Source of the DNA: Croceibacterium ferulae
GTDB lineage: Bacteria; Pseudomonadota; Alphaproteobacteria; Sphingomonadales; Sphingomonadaceae
Length of the DNA stretch: 64,000 bases
Direction of reading: 5' to 3'
Assembly: GCF_003660445.1 (NCBI RefSeq)
Contig: NZ_QZVQ01000010.1
Location: forward strand, 124,001-188,000
A program made the translations under genes and the position numbers. Numbering within the stretch: the stretch's first letter is position 1; each line of letters starts with the position of its first letter. The notes under the pieces are model-generated. The model had not been told where the DNA came from, did not search any database, and saw only the letters and a program-made list of their open reading frames with translations. Positions 57,234 through 64,000 of this stretch are shown here, in pieces.

Positions 57234-57346
57234 CGCTGGCAACGGTCGCCTGCGCCGAACCGGTGCGGCGATGGTGTGGACGGTGGAACATAGCAGCGGT
57301 GTGGCTGTTTTGCATGGTATCACTTAGGTCGCCAGGGAGCATTCCA

Positions 57347-57631
57347 ATGATCATTCGCACACTTACGCTGTCCACCGTCGCCGCACTTTCGCTCAGCGCA
57401 TGTGCCGAGAATTATGCTGCGGAAGGTGCCGGCGTCGGCGCGGCTGCTGGCGCGGCGATCGGCGCGATCACCGGCGGTGACGTCCTGACCGGAGCTGCGG
57501 TGGGTGCCGCTGCCGGTGGCGCAGCGGGTGCCTTCGTCGACAAGAACGATGGCTGCGACGGCTATGATCGCCGCGGTCGTCTGGATGACGATTGCTACGG
57601 CACGCAGGGTTACCCGGTCCGTCCCCGATAA
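57347..57631 (+). CDS. Glycine-zipper lipoprotein, paralogue with Cys-containing tail
   Basis: A 94-residue paralogue of the preceding gene: LSLSAC lipobox, then EGAGVGAAAGAAIGAITGGD and TGAAVGAAAGGAAGAF. It adds a tail of about 30 residues, VDKNDGCDGYDRRGRLDDDC, with two cysteines and many acidic residues, absent from the first copy. GGGAG lies about 8 nt before the ATG. The 113 nt between the copies hold no terminator I can see, so they may be cotranscribed. Confidence 0.82.
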   Translation: MIIRTLTLSTVAALSLSACAENYAAEGAGVGAAAGAAIGAITGGDVLTGAAVGAAAGGAAGAFVDKNDGCDGYDRRGRLDDDCYGTQGYPVRPR

Positions 57632-58156
57632 TCATGGGCTGCGCTCCTCGCCGGAGCGCAGCCTTTTCACCTGGCCGGGAAAGCGGACCAGCATCTCGTA
57701 GGCGCGAGCGTCTCCGACCCCGGCCAGTGTGGCCCCCTGCCGCAGCAGAAAGGCATGGCGCACGATCTCGGCTTGCTGCTCGATCCCGTAGCGCTCCAAG
57801 GACCAGCCCGGTTTCAGGCTGTAGTCGTACCGGCAGAACGGATGCCGATGCACCGGCAGATAGAAGCGCCCGCGCCTCTGCGTCTGCCAGACATGCGTCA
57901 GTTCATGGATGAACAATCCTTGCCGTGACAGGGAGGCTGCGGCGAAATCGTCGCAATAGGCGCTGGCTCCCGGGTGGAAGTGGATGTGTCCACATGGCGC
58001 CATCGCCACCTGCCGTGGCTGAAACGGGAAGAACTTGCGTCGGCGGATCGTGACCGGCGCATAATCGACCGCATTGCCGAAGACCGACCGTGCGAGCTCC
58101 ACTTCGCCCTTTGTCAACGGACGTTGTCCGCCGGGCGGACAGGTGCAGCCGTCCAA
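57632..58156 (-). CDS. Vgr-related protein with HExxH motif (eCIS-core/DUF4157-like)
   Basis: A protein of about 174 residues. LFIHELTHVWQTQRRG holds an HExxH zinc motif, with a likely third ligand downstream in IEQQAEIVRHAF. The sequence GHIHFHPGASAYCDDF precedes it. This matches the short proteins called 'Vgr-related' in Sphingomonadales, which share the motif with DUF4157 toxin-processing domains. No secretion system is near. The start is uncertain: the copper chaperone gene overlaps the frame's upstream part, and TTG 58156 follows its stop directly with only a distant GGGG run as ribosome site. No ATG is usable. Confidence 0.78.
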   Translation of the reverse strand: MDGCTCPPGGQRPLTKGEVELARSVFGNAVDYAPVTIRRRKFFPFQPRQVAMAPCGHIHFHPGASAYCDDFAAASLSRQGLFIHELTHVWQTQRRGRFYLPVHRHPFCRYDYSLKPGWSLERYGIEQQAEIVRHAFLLRQGATLAGVGDARAYEMLVRFPGQVKRLRSGEERSP

Positions 58157-58158
58157 CG

Positions 58159-58671
58159 TCAGGAGCCGCCCCCCACGGTTTGCACGGCGGCCGGGAAGCT
58201 CACCTTGTCGCCATCGGCAAACGTCAGTGTCACTTCGGCCGTGCTGCCGGCGACGACGCCAGGTCCGAGATCGTGCACCATCACATGCAGGCCGCCGGGC
58301 GCGAAACTGATCGTTCCGCCGGCCGGGACAGCCGCCTCTTCGACATGCTCCATTGCAGCCCTGCTGCCCTGCATGCGGGTGGTGTGGAGCATCGACATGC
58401 CTGCGCCGGTAACCGCGGCTGCCGCGACGGACACAGGGCGATCGCTGGCATTGGCAATGTCGAAATAGACGGCGCCCGGATTTCCGCTGACCGGCGGCAG
58501 CATCAGACGGGCATCGGTCACGCTGATGCCATCGGGCGCCTCCGGCGCACCGGGCACGATATCGGCGGCTTCGTGCGCGGGCGGCGCCTCCTGCTTGCAG
58601 GCTGCCGGCAGCAGGGCAGCGCAAGCAAGCATCGCGGCAGTTACGGGGCGGTGCAGGGCGGTGATCGGCAT
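58159..58671 (-). CDS. PCu(A)C-type periplasmic copper chaperone, lipoprotein
   Basis: Copper(I) carrier of 170 residues that supplies the CuA site of cytochrome oxidase. ATG 58671 (GGAG 8 nt upstream) gives a lipoprotein signal ending LLPAAC. The domain has MLPPVSGNPGAVYFDIAN and the ligand pattern M-x-H-x10ish-M...H-x-M: MSMLHTTRMQGS, AAMEHVEEA and GGLHVMVHDL. The gene is divergent from dnaK and reads into the Vgr-related gene. A homologous antisense open frame over dnaK is a shadow. Confidence 0.92.
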   Translation of the reverse strand: MPITALHRPVTAAMLACAALLPAACKQEAPPAHEAADIVPGAPEAPDGISVTDARLMLPPVSGNPGAVYFDIANASDRPVSVAAAAVTGAGMSMLHTTRMQGSRAAMEHVEEAAVPAGGTISFAPGGLHVMVHDLGPGVVAGSTAEVTLTFADGDKVSFPAAVQTVGGGS

Positions 58672-58719
58672 GCGCATTTCTCCGGGGATGGCTGGTGGGC
58701 GGCATAGCGGCGGGCCACT

Positions 58720-58747
58720 CTTGTGCCAAGCAGGCCACGCCCTATAT
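58720..58747 (+). promoter_or_regulatory. Heat-shock (RpoH/sigma-32) promoter candidate for dnaK
   Basis: CTTG at 58720-58723 is followed after exactly 17 bp by CCTATAT at 58741-58747. This fits the alphaproteobacterial RpoH consensus CTTG-N17/18-CYTATNT. Transcription would start near 58755, leaving an 85-nt leader before dnaK. The copper chaperone start is about 50 nt away on the other strand. Confidence 0.7.
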
Positions 58748-58839
58748 CGCCCGCGCATTCCGAGCCGCCGACCGGTTCTGCCTCCCGCAGGGGAACCAGC
58801 AGCGCGGCGTCCAACCAGTAGAAGGAAAATGGGGTAACC

Positions 58840-60762
58840 ATGGCGAAAGTTATCGGTATCGATCTCGGCACGACGAATTCCTGCGTGGCCGTGATGGATG
58901 GGGGCAAGCCCAAGGTCGTAGAGAATTCCGAAGGCGCGCGGACCACGCCTTCCATCACCGCGTTCACCCGCGATGGCGAGCGCCTGATCGGGCAGCCGGC
59001 CAAGCGGCAGGCGGTGACCAATCCGGACAACACGCTGTTCGCCATCAAGCGCCTGATCGGCCGGCGGTTCGACGATCCGCTGACCACCAAGGACAAGGAG
59101 CTGGTCCCGTACGACATCGTGCGCGGCAAGAACGGCGACGCCTGGGTCGAGGCCGGCGGTACCGAGTACAGCCCGTCGCAGATCAGCGCCTTCATCCTGC
59201 AGAAGATGAAGGAAACGGCTGAATCCTATCTGGGCGAGACGGTCACCCAGGCGGTCATCACCGTTCCGGCATATTTCAACGACGCGCAGCGCCAGGCGAC
59301 CAAGGATGCCGGCCAGATTGCGGGTCTGGAAGTGCTGCGCATCATCAACGAGCCGACCGCGGCGGCGCTCGCCTATGGCATGGACAAGAACGACGGCAAG
59401 ACCATCGCCGTCTATGACCTTGGCGGCGGCACCTTCGACATCTCCGTGCTGGAGATCGGCGATGGCGTGTTCGAGGTGAAGAGCACCAACGGCGACACCT
59501 TCCTGGGTGGCGAGGATTTCGACACCACGCTGGTCGAGTATCTGGCCGAGCAGTTCCAGCAGAAGGAGAACATGGATCTCCGCAAGGACAAGCTGGCCCT
59601 GCAGCGCCTGAAGGAAGCGGCGGAGAAGGCCAAGATCGAGCTGTCCTCCAGCCAGCAGACCGAGGTCAACCTGCCCTTCATCACCGCCCGCATGGAAGGT
59701 GGTTCGTCCACCCCCCTGCACCTGGTGGAGACGATCACCCGCGCCAAGCTGGAGCAGCTGGTCGACGGCCTGATCCAGCGCACGCTGGAGCCGTGCCGCA
59801 AGGCGCTGGCCGACGCCGGCTTGGACAAGGGCGCCATCGACGAGGTGATCCTCGTCGGCGGCATGACCCGCATGCCCAAGGTTCGCGAAGTGGTGGAGCA
59901 GTTCTTTGGCAAGAAGCCGCATACCGGCGTAAACCCGGATGAGGTCGTGGCCATGGGCGCGGCGATCCAGGCGGGCGTGCTGCAGGGCGACGTCAAGGAC
60001 GTGCTGCTGCTGGACGTGACCCCGCTGTCGTTGGGCATCGAGACGCTGGGCGGCATCATGACCAAGATGATCGACCGCAACACGACGATCCCGACCCGCA
60101 AGTCGCAGGTCTACTCCACGGCGGACGACAACCAGCAGGCGGTGACCATCCGCGTGTTCCAGGGCGAACGCGAGATGGCGACCGACAACAAGATGCTGGG
60201 CCAGTTCGACCTGCTCGGCATTCCGCCGGCGCCGCGCGGCGTGCCGCAGATCGAAGTGACCTTCGACATCGACGCGAACGGCATCGTGAACGTGTCCGCC
60301 AAGGACAAGGGCACTGGCAAGGAACAGCAGATCAAGATCCAGGCCTCCGGCGGCCTCAGCGACAACGACATCGAGCAGATGGTGCGTGATGCCGAGAAGT
60401 TCGCTGACGAGGACAAGAAGCGCCGCGAAAGCGCCGAAGCGCGGAACATGGCCGACAGCCTCGTCCATTCCACGCAGAAGCAGCTGGACGACAATGGCGA
60501 CAAGGTCGACGCCAGCGTGAAGGCGGAGATCGAGGCGGCCATCGCCGAGACCAAGACTGCACTGGAAGGCGACGACGCCGCTGCCATCCGCACCAAGGCA
60601 GAGGCGCTGGCGCAGGTCGCGATGAAGCTGGGTCAGGCCATCTACGAACAGGAGCAGGCAGCGTCCGCTGGCGCTTCCGGTTCTGCCGATGGGGCACAGG
60701 CCGATGGAGAAGAGGTCGTCGAGGCCGAGTTCTCCGAAGTCGAAGACGACAAGAAGGCCTGA
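58840..60762 (+). CDS. dnaK: Molecular chaperone DnaK (Hsp70)
   Basis: ATP-driven chaperone of 640 residues. Actin-fold landmarks: [52 protein letters not shown] and [19 protein letters not shown]. The substrate domain begins near [14 protein letters not shown], and the lid ends in an acidic tail ([17 protein letters not shown]). ATG 58840 gives the usual [13 protein letters not shown] heat-shock promoter lies 90-120 nt upstream. dnaJ follows after 75 nt with a hairpin between. Confidence 0.98.
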   Translation: MAKVIGIDLGTTNSCVAVMDGGKPKVVENSEGARTTPSITAFTRDGERLIGQPAKRQAVTNPDNTLFAIKRLIGRRFDDPLTTKDKELVPYDIVRGKNGDAWVEAGGTEYSPSQISAFILQKMKETAESYLGETVTQAVITVPAYFNDAQRQATKDAGQIAGLEVLRIINEPTAAALAYGMDKNDGKTIAVYDLGGGTFDISVLEIGDGVFEVKSTNGDTFLGGEDFDTTLVEYLAEQFQQKENMDLRKDKLALQRLKEAAEKAKIELSSSQQTEVNLPFITARMEGGSSTPLHLVETITRAKLEQLVDGLIQRTLEPCRKALADAGLDKGAIDEVILVGGMTRMPKVREVVEQFFGKKPHTGVNPDEVVAMGAAIQAGVLQGDVKDVLLLDVTPLSLGIETLGGIMTKMIDRNTTIPTRKSQVYSTADDNQQAVTIRVFQGEREMATDNKMLGQFDLLGIPPAPRGVPQIEVTFDIDANGIVNVSAKDKGTGKEQQIKIQASGGLSDNDIEQMVRDAEKFADEDKKRRESAEARNMADSLVHSTQKQLDDNGDKVDASVKAEIEAAIAETKTALEGDDAAAIRTKAEALAQVAMKLGQAIYEQEQAASAGASGSADGAQADGEEVVEAEFSEVEDDKKA

Positions 60763-60787
60763 TTGTCCTGACAATGGAAACCGCAGT

Positions 60788-60816
60788 CACCGTTGGGGCA
60801 CGATGCCCCGGCGGTG
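60788..60816 (+). ncRNA. Stem-loop between dnaK and dnaJ
   Basis: CACCGTTGGGGCA and TGCCCCGGCGGTG form a 13-bp RNA stem with two central U-G wobbles and a 3-nt loop CGA. There is no U-run after it, so partial termination is unlikely to be intrinsic. It starts 25 nt after the dnaK stop and ends 22 nt before the dnaJ ATG. Likely roles are RNA processing, protection of the dnaK 3' end or reduced dnaJ translation. This is listed as an RNA element, not a separate gene. Confidence 0.5.
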
Positions 60817-60837
60817 GCGCCGGTTGGGGGTTTGGAC

Positions 60838-61965
60838 ATGTCCACTACCGAGATTGATTTCTACCAACTGCTCGAAGTGAGCCGCGACGCAGACGGGGCG
60901 ACGATCAAGTCCGCCTACCGCAAGCTCGCCATGAAGTGGCACCCGGATCGCAATCCGGGCGACAAGGAGTGCGAGGCACGCTTCAAGGCGATCAGCGTCG
61001 CTTATGATTGCCTGAAGGATCCGCAGAAGCGGGCCGCTTATGACCGCTATGGTCACGCTGCCTTTACGCACGGCGGTGGCGGAGGTCATGGCCAGGGTGG
61101 CCAGGATTTCGGCGATATCGGCGATATCTTCGAGACGATCTTCGGCAGCGCGTTCGGCGGCGGTGCCGGGCGCGGTGCCCGCCCTCGGCGCGGGGCCGAC
61201 CTGCGCTACGACATGGAGATCGGGCTGGAGGATGCGTTCCACGGCAAGTCCACCGAGATCAAGGTGGAGGTGTCGGTCGCCTGCGATCCATGCGGCGGCA
61301 CCGGGGCGGAACCCGGTACATCGCGACGCGGTTGTCCCACCTGTCATGGTCATGGCAAGGTGCGCGCGCAGCAGGGCCTGTTCGTGATCGAACGGGCATG
61401 CCCGACCTGCCATGGCCGTGGCGAGATCATCGAACGCCCGTGTCGCGCCTGTCGCGGCGAAGGCCGGGTCGACAAGGTGCAGGAATTGCAGGTCGACGTT
61501 CCCCCCGGCGTGGACAATGGCACGCGCATTCGCCTGAGCGGCAAGGGTGAGGCCGGACCGATGGGCGCGCCGCCGGGCGATCTCTACATCTTCATCCACG
61601 TGAAGGCACATTCCGTATTCCAGCGGGAAGGCACGGCGCTGTTCAGCCGCGTGCCGCTCAGCTTCACCACGGCAGCTTTGGGCGGAACGATCGAGATCCC
61701 CGGTCTGGATGGCGAAACCCATGCCATCACCATCCCGGCCGGGATCCAGTCAGGCAAGCAGCTGCGCAAGCGTGGCGCCGGCATGCCGGTGCTGCAAGGG
61801 CGCGGCCGCGGCGATCTGGTGACGGAGATTGTGGTGGAGACCCCCACGCATCTGTCTGCCCGGCAGAAGGAATTGCTGCGCGAGTTCCAGGATACGGAAA
61901 CGGGTGACGAGTGCCCCGAAAGCCGCGGCTTCTTCGAGCGTCTGAAGGGCGCCTTCACCAGCTGA
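60838..61965 (+). CDS. dnaJ: Molecular chaperone DnaJ (Hsp40)
   Basis: DnaK co-chaperone of 375 residues. J domain residues 5-75 with the HPD tripeptide (KWHPDRNPGDKE). A G-rich linker (GHAAFTHGGGGGHGQGGQDF) leads to the zinc region with four C-x2-C-x-G-x-G repeats: CDPCGGTG, CPTCHGHG, CPTCHGRG and CRACRGEG. The C-terminal substrate domains follow (GGTIEIPGLDGE). ATG 60838 is the conserved start; an earlier ATG at 60793 lies inside the hairpin and lacks homology. Confidence 0.97.
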   Translation: MSTTEIDFYQLLEVSRDADGATIKSAYRKLAMKWHPDRNPGDKECEARFKAISVAYDCLKDPQKRAAYDRYGHAAFTHGGGGGHGQGGQDFGDIGDIFETIFGSAFGGGAGRGARPRRGADLRYDMEIGLEDAFHGKSTEIKVEVSVACDPCGGTGAEPGTSRRGCPTCHGHGKVRAQQGLFVIERACPTCHGRGEIIERPCRACRGEGRVDKVQELQVDVPPGVDNGTRIRLSGKGEAGPMGAPPGDLYIFIHVKAHSVFQREGTALFSRVPLSFTTAALGGTIEIPGLDGETHAITIPAGIQSGKQLRKRGAGMPVLQGRGRGDLVTEIVVETPTHLSARQKELLREFQDTETGDECPESRGFFERLKGAFTS

Positions 61966-62007
61966 CGCCTGCTTGCGTTCCCGCTCTGTTCGGCATAGAG
62001 GCAGGTC

Positions 62008-63375
62008 ATGGCAAAGGCGAAGCGGCGTTATGTCTGCACCGAATGCGGCAACGTCGCGCATCGCTGGCAGGGGCAGTGTGTCGACTGTTCGCAGTGGAAC
62101 ACGCTGGTGGAGGATGCGCCGGCCACCGTGTTCTCCACCCGGCATGACCTGTCCAGCGGTGGGCGGGCGGTCACTTTCGAGACGCTGGACGCACCCACCG
62201 TGCCGCTGGCCCGCCGCAGCACGGGGCTGGCCGAATTCGACCGGGCGCTAGGCGGTGGGATCGTGCCTGGCTCCGCCATCCTGATGGGCGGCGAGCCGGG
62301 CATCGGCAAGTCGACGCTGCTGCTGCAGGCGGCCGCCAGCGTGGCCCGCACCGGCGCCCGGGCAGTTTATATCAGTGGCGAGGAGGCGACCGGGCAGGTC
62401 CGCCTGCGTGCCTCCCGGCTGGGGCTGGCTGACGCGCCGTTGCAACTGGCGGCAGCAACCAACGTGCGCGATATCCTCACCACCTTGCACGATGACGACC
62501 CGCCCGCGCTGCTGATCGTCGACTCAATTCAGACCATGCATTCCGACACGATCGACGGGGCGCCCGGCACGGTCAGCCAGGTGCGCGCCTCCGCGTTCGA
62601 ACTGATCCGCTATGCCAAGGAAAGCGGCGTCGCGCTGGTGCTGGTCGGCCATGTCACCAAGGATGGCACGATCGCCGGCCCGCGGGTGCTGGAGCACATG
62701 GTCGACGTGGTCATGAGCTTCGAAGGGGAGCGCAGCCACCAATACCGCATCCTGCGCAGCCTGAAGAACCGGTTCGGCGCAGTGGACGAGATCGGCGTGT
62801 TCTCCATGGAAAGCGAAGGCCTGGAGGAGGTTGCCAACCCGTCCACCCTGTTCCTCTCGGGCCGGGAGGACCCGGTGGCCGGCACCTCCGTGTTCCCGGC
62901 CATGGAAGGCACGCGGCCGGTGCTGGTGGAGGTCCAGGCGCTGATCGTGCGGCTGCAATCAGGCGCCACCCCCCGCCGCGCGGTGGTTGGCTGGGACAGC
63001 GGCCGCTTCGCCATGCTGTTGGCCGTGCTGGAGGCGCGCTGCGGCCTGAACTTCTCCAGCGCGGAGGTCTATCTGAACGTTGCAGGCGGCTATCGCCTGT
63101 CCGATCCCGCTGCCGACCTGGCGGTCGCGGCGGCACTGGTGAGCGCGCTGGCGGACAAGCCGCTGCCGCTCCGCGCCATCTGGTTCGGCGAGGTCTCGCT
63201 TTCGGGCGAAGTCCGGCCGGTCGCCCATGCTGCGTTGCGCCTGCGGGAGGCGGCGAAGCTCGGCTTCGACCAGAGCAACGGGCCGGTGGATAGTGCCAAG
63301 GTTGGCGCGGGTCTGCACCATCGGCATCTCGCCAGCCTGCCCAACCTCGTTGACCGGATCATGGGCGGGCAATAG
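62008..63375 (+). CDS. radA: DNA repair protein RadA
   Basis: RecA-like branch-migration ATPase of 455 residues. The N-terminal zinc finger is C-x2-C...C-x2-C (YVCTECGNV ... GQCVDCSQW). Walker A is GEPGIGKST, Walker B lies in LLIVDSIQTM, and KNRFG, the RadA-specific motif, occurs in SLKNRFGAVDE. The C-terminal Lon-like domain contains GGYRLSDPAADLAVAAALVSAL. It is 42 nt after dnaJ and 11 nt before cvpA. Confidence 0.97.
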   Translation: MAKAKRRYVCTECGNVAHRWQGQCVDCSQWNTLVEDAPATVFSTRHDLSSGGRAVTFETLDAPTVPLARRSTGLAEFDRALGGGIVPGSAILMGGEPGIGKSTLLLQAAASVARTGARAVYISGEEATGQVRLRASRLGLADAPLQLAAATNVRDILTTLHDDDPPALLIVDSIQTMHSDTIDGAPGTVSQVRASAFELIRYAKESGVALVLVGHVTKDGTIAGPRVLEHMVDVVMSFEGERSHQYRILRSLKNRFGAVDEIGVFSMESEGLEEVANPSTLFLSGREDPVAGTSVFPAMEGTRPVLVEVQALIVRLQSGATPRRAVVGWDSGRFAMLLAVLEARCGLNFSSAEVYLNVAGGYRLSDPAADLAVAAALVSALADKPLPLRAIWFGEVSLSGEVRPVAHAALRLREAAKLGFDQSNGPVDSAKVGAGLHHRHLASLPNLVDRIMGGQ

Positions 63376-63386
63376 GCACTGGCGGC

Positions 63387-63905
63387 ATGACGGGTTTCGA
63401 CATCTTTGCGCTGCTGGTGGTTGGGCTCTCCGCGATCGGCGGCCTGTCCCGTGGCTTTGTGCAGGAAGCGTTGTCGCTGGCCGCCTGGGTGGTGGCGATC
63501 ATCGCCATCCGCTTCTTCCACACCGACCTGACGCAATGGCTGGTCGATCCGATCGGCAGCACGTCCGGCGCGGCGGTGCTGGCCTTTGCGCTGCTGCTGC
63601 TGGTACCCTATCTCGGCCTCAGGCTCCTCGCCAACCATGCAGGGCAGACTTCGCGCCGCTCCGCACTGGCACCCTTCGACCGCGTGCTGGGCTTCGGCTT
63701 CGGCATGCTGAAGGGGTTCGTGATTGTCATCATGGCCTTCTCCATGCTGGTGCTGGGTTATGACACGATCTGGGGCGCGGGCGGACGGCCCGAATGGCTG
63801 ACGGAGGCACGCACCTATCCGCTGGTCAATGCCAGCGCCGACTGGATGGTGAACCTGATCCGCGAACAGCGCGCCATGCTGGACGGCGTGGAGGCCGCAG
63901 CATGA
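63387..63905 (+). CDS. cvpA: CvpA family membrane protein
   Basis: Inner-membrane protein of 172 residues with four hydrophobic segments: the first is FDIFALLVVGLSAIGGLSRGFVQEALSLAAW, matching the CvpA start; GSTSGAAVLAFALLLLVPYLGLRL and LGFGFGMLKGFVIVIMAFSML follow. CvpA is linked to colicin V release and bile or stress resistance in enterobacteria; its molecular role is unclear. Its stop overlaps the next ATG (ATGA). Confidence 0.9.
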   Translation: MTGFDIFALLVVGLSAIGGLSRGFVQEALSLAAWVVAIIAIRFFHTDLTQWLVDPIGSTSGAAVLAFALLLLVPYLGLRLLANHAGQTSRRSALAPFDRVLGFGFGMLKGFVIVIMAFSMLVLGYDTIWGAGGRPEWLTEARTYPLVNASADWMVNLIREQRAMLDGVEAAA

Positions 63906-64000
63906 GCGCGGCGAAGCTCTACACGCCAGAAGTGCTGGGCTTGGCGGTGGAACTGGCCGCCGTTCCGCCGATCCCTGATGCCGACGTCACCGGACAGGCG
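63902..64000 (+). CDS. Iron-sulfur cluster assembly scaffold protein, 5' part only
   Basis: The window ends after 33 codons: MSAAKLYTPEVLGLAVELAA, then PPIPDADVTGQA. The start LYTPEVLxLA and the position after cvpA recall the NifU/IscU-like scaffold family of Sphingomonadales, whose next residues would be a Cys-containing SPTCGS block. That block lies outside the window, so the call is tentative. The ATG overlaps the cvpA stop. Confidence 0.5.
   Translation, partial: MSAAKLYTPEVLGLAVELAAVPPIPDADVTGQA

Noticed and set aside
58159-60774. A very long minus-strand open frame (about 870 codons) running through dnaK
   Set aside because: Only its last ~170 codons (58159-58671) are a real gene, the PCu(A)C chaperone. 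The rest is antisense to DnaK, with no family resemblance, and exists because of GC-rich codon bias.

Overview
The window is a gene-dense, high-GC stretch of a bacterial chromosome, most likely from an alphaproteobacterium of the order Sphingomonadales (Erythrobacteraceae/Sphingomonadaceae type). This placement is inference from gene content and order, not from a search: long-form PstC/PstA within a phoR-pstSCAB-phoU-phoB cluster, rph-rdgB-hemW-xerC opposite hrcA-grpE, a 'Vgr-related' HExxH protein, dnaK-dnaJ, and radA-cvpA followed by an Fe-S scaffold gene. I saw no insertion sequence, prophage, CRISPR array or rRNA. About 60 protein genes and two tRNAs cover almost all of it, with short gaps and many ATGA/GTGA overlaps.

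Layout. 0.2-2.1 kb: a processive family-2 glycosyltransferase. 2.1-6.5 kb: an alpha/beta hydrolase divergent from a translationally coupled pair, a radical SAM protein with a C-terminal helix-hairpin-helix and a DUF4130-UdgX uracil-DNA glycosylase fusion, then an extensin-like protein. 6.5-13.7 kb: the whole phosphate-starvation module on the minus strand, with two Pho-box-like sites that each overlap the stop codon of the gene before them. 13.9-14.1 kb: two tRNA-Glu genes. 14.1-17.6 kb: recJ and a coupled pair, an unknown protein plus an AHH-type nuclease. 17.5-24.7 kb: branched-chain amino acid genes leuA, ilvC, ilvN and ilvB (with a yceI gene inside), then miaA. leuA has a leucine-rich leader peptide with alternative RNA stems; ilvB has a strong terminator hairpin in its leader.

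24.7-32.5 kb: serB, an FMN reductase-DUF418 pair, then a Phd-like/PAS fusion regulator divergent from a 1253-residue trimeric autotransporter adhesin. The gap between these two holds a perfect palindrome that may be the regulator's operator. 32.5-38.9 kb: purL, then xseB-ispA-coaD-cyclophilin-queA. 39-45.6 kb: a GT2-GtrA fusion, an ABC-2 exporter with a DUF481 protein, tgt, a chorismate mutase and rpsD. 45.8-51.9 kb: parE, an LpoA-like lipoprotein, rsmI-yraN-gshB and a DedA protein. 51.9-64 kb: xerC-hemW-rdgB-rph opposite hrcA-grpE, two glycine-zipper lipoproteins, a Vgr-related protein and a PCu(A)C copper chaperone, dnaK (with an RpoH-type promoter)-dnaJ, radA, cvpA and the start of an Fe-S scaffold gene.

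Most of this is housekeeping. The parts that most deserve a second look are the Phd-PAS/adhesin switch (27.5-32.5 kb), the radical SAM/UdgX operon (3.0-5.7 kb), the leuA and ilvB leaders (19.3-19.4 and 23.66-23.77 kb), the stop-codon-embedded Pho boxes, and the unknown protein-AHH nuclease pair (16.1-17.6 kb).
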